In this document: one piece after another, positions 62,523-64,000 of the stretch
Layout: the number at the start of each line of letters is the position of its first letter
How positions within the stretch are numbered: position 1 is the stretch's first letter
Origin: Prosopocoilus inquinatus
Lineage: Eukaryota > Arthropoda > Insecta > Coleoptera > Lucanidae
Assembly: GCA_036172665.1 (NCBI GenBank)
Contig: CM069875.1
Coordinates: forward strand, 24,087,806-24,151,805
Length of the DNA: 64,000 bases
Reading direction: 5' to 3'
The notes under the pieces: generated by a model
The model's database searches: none
What the model was told of the DNA's origin: nothing
The model's input: the letters and a program-made list of their open reading frames with translations, nothing else
Program-made: the position numbers and the translations under genes

Positions 62523-64000
62523 GTCGGTATTTGTAATTAAAAAATACTTTTCAAATAATAAATGTTTCTTGTTTTTGAAGATGTTCCTACTCAATGTCAA
62601 CAGTATGCACCTTCAGCCCCAGATTATGCACCCCCATGTTCACCTCCTGCACAGCCTGTTTACCCTGTTGTGGGGGTGAGGTATCCACCACCTGCTCCAG
62701 GTTACGGTTATGCTCCCCCAACAGGCTATTATCCATCACCGACCCCAGGATATCCTCCAGTGGGAGCGACATATGGACCACCTATTATAAATCAACCATC
62801 AGCACAAGGTGAACAATTTAACATTTTTGTTCATTTTAATAACTTTTATAAGTAGGTCAATTTTTGGGGATTTCCTTACTTGCACACACCAAATTTATTT
62901 CTCATGTATGCCTAGAAATATGGTATTTTTATTAATAATTGTTAGTTTTTTTGTAGTCTTGGCTAGTGATAAAATATGGTTTCTTAATGAACAAAAAAAG
63001 AAAAGTCAAAGAAATCTCTATGTACAAGTTTTTATTTATTAGTGCACATGTATTTAAATTTACTCAGTATCACTTGTAATAAAAAATATAGTATTATTTT
63101 TAATTATTGTACAAAGGGTGGTTTTATTCTCTGTTAACTATTTTTAAAATGTTTTTCATTCTGTGCACAAAAATGCATTAAAGTTAAGCAATCATTACTT
63201 TAAAAATATTTAAGTACAAAAATCTAAATTTTCTAATTTACAGGTTGGATGGTTATGCCACAAGGACTTCCCGCATGTCCTCCAGGTCTAGAGTATCTTT
63301 CCATGATCGATCAGTTGCTTGTGCAGCAAAAGGTAGAAATTTTAGAAGGTAAAAAAAACCTTTTACTGTCTGATAGTTACTCTTTAAATTAATTTGCAGC
63401 ACTGACTGGTTTTGAAACAAAAAACAAGTACTTGGTAAAAAATAATCTGGGACAAAAAGTGTATTATGCTCGGGAAGACACTGCCTGTTTAACACGGTGC
63501 TGTTGCGGAGCAGCCAGGCCGTTCCACCTGAAAATTTTGGACAATTATGGAAACGAAGTGATTAATATGTATCGACCACTGGCATGTAGTACTTGGTGCT
63601 GTCCGGCTTGTCCATGTTGCTGTCCTTGTTCTCTAGAAGTATTTACACTTGTAATCCTTGCATTTAAATTCTTGTGTTAAATAATTTTAGAGTATGGAAG
63701 TTTCTGCTCCACCGGGTAACTTGATTGGGAAAATCGAAGAAGACTGTACTCTCTGCACAAACCGGTTTTCCATTAAAAATGCAAATGGTGAAATTGTCTT
63801 GCGAATCGAGGGACCAATTTGTAAGATGAGCATTTGCGGTGATGTAAAATTCAAAGTATTGTCAGCCGACAGTAAAATAAAAGTGGGCTTAATTTCTAAA
63901 CAGTGGAGTGGCTTAGCACGTGAGGCGTTTACAGACGCAGACTTTTTTGGAATTTCATTCCCAATGGATTTGGATGTTAGGATGAAGGCTGTCATGTTGG
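62489..64000 (+). CDS. Phospholipid scramblase, partial (cut by window end)
   Basis: A membrane protein thought to move lipids between bilayer leaflets in a calcium-dependent way. Exons seen: a short first exon from ATG 62489 (donor uncertain), 62581-62808, 63244-63348, 63400-63638 and 63691 to beyond 64000. The N-terminus is Pro/Tyr/Gly-rich ([20 protein letters not shown]). Core landmarks: [54 protein letters not shown], a Cys-rich segment [12 protein letters not shown] (a probable palmitoylation site), [28 protein letters not shown] and LDVRMKAVM. The calcium-binding loop and C-terminal transmembrane helix lie at or past the window end. Phases of exons 2-5 agree (1, 1, 0). Assignment is strong. 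Confidence 0.93.
62581..62808 (+). CDS. Scramblase Pro-rich exon
   Basis: TTGAAG acceptor; encodes [20 protein letters not shown] and Pro/Tyr/Gly repeats; donor GTGAAC, phase 1. Confidence 0.85.
63244..63348 (+). CDS. Scramblase exon 3
   Basis: TTACAG acceptor; encodes [20 protein letters not shown] to VQQKVEILE; donor GTAAAA, phase 1. Confidence 0.9.
63400..63638 (+). CDS. Scramblase exon 4
   Basis: TTGCAG acceptor; encodes [14 protein letters not shown] through the Cys-rich [15 protein letters not shown]; donor GTATTT, phase 0. Confidence 0.9.
63691..64000 (+). CDS. Scramblase exon 5, partial
   Basis: TTTTAG acceptor; encodes [19 protein letters not shown] through RMKAVML to the window edge. 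Confidence 0.9.

Overview
The window is AT-rich animal nuclear DNA with spliced genes, small GT-AG introns beside very large repeat-filled ones, and dense transposon debris. The four genes (FoxK, theta-class GST, a zinc-finger protein, phospholipid scramblase) and the repeat content (mariner, DUF4817-type Tc1/mariner, Jockey-like LINE, hAT-like MITEs) point to an insect. A beetle is plausible, but that is inference.

Layout. 1-6.1 kb: repeats and the FoxK 3' flank. 6.155-44.3 kb (minus strand): FoxK, with the FHA domain in a far-upstream first exon, the forkhead domain at 6.9-7.4 kb, and a first intron of about 28.4 kb packed with mobile elements. 44.8-49.7 kb: hAT-like MITEs and an LTR-like remnant. 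49.77-51.27 kb (minus): four-exon theta GST. 51.3-55.3 kb: palindromic MITEs and promoter-like sequence. 55.3-60.16 kb (plus): four-exon protein with two zinc knuckles and a long N/S/T-rich tail. 60.7-62.0 kb (minus): decayed Penelope-like element (PLE) with RT and GIY-YIG endonuclease remnants. 62.5-64 kb (plus): phospholipid scramblase, cut by the window end.

The most interesting signal is a family of small non-coding mobile units. Two copies carry complete type I hammerhead ribozyme motifs (17,281-17,345 plus; 56,986-57,050 minus). A third is a hairpin relic flanked by a perfect 12-bp target-site duplication (32,331-32,632). The family also includes a unit of about 54 bp, mobile by itself, with a 12-bp duplication at 11,678-11,755, and a 39-bp version inserted in a poly-A tract of another repeat at 22,575. 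These fit the PLE/retrozyme class of hammerhead-bearing retroelements, and a PLE remnant lies 4 kb from one copy.

A second theme is a set of hAT-like MITEs. Each has short TIRs followed by its own palindromic subterminal motif: ATATCGATAT, TTACCGGTAA, TATCTAGATA, TTCCCGGGAA, or TATTTGAAATACAAATA.

All exon boundaries come from reading splice signals and phase by eye. No alignment or transcript evidence was available.
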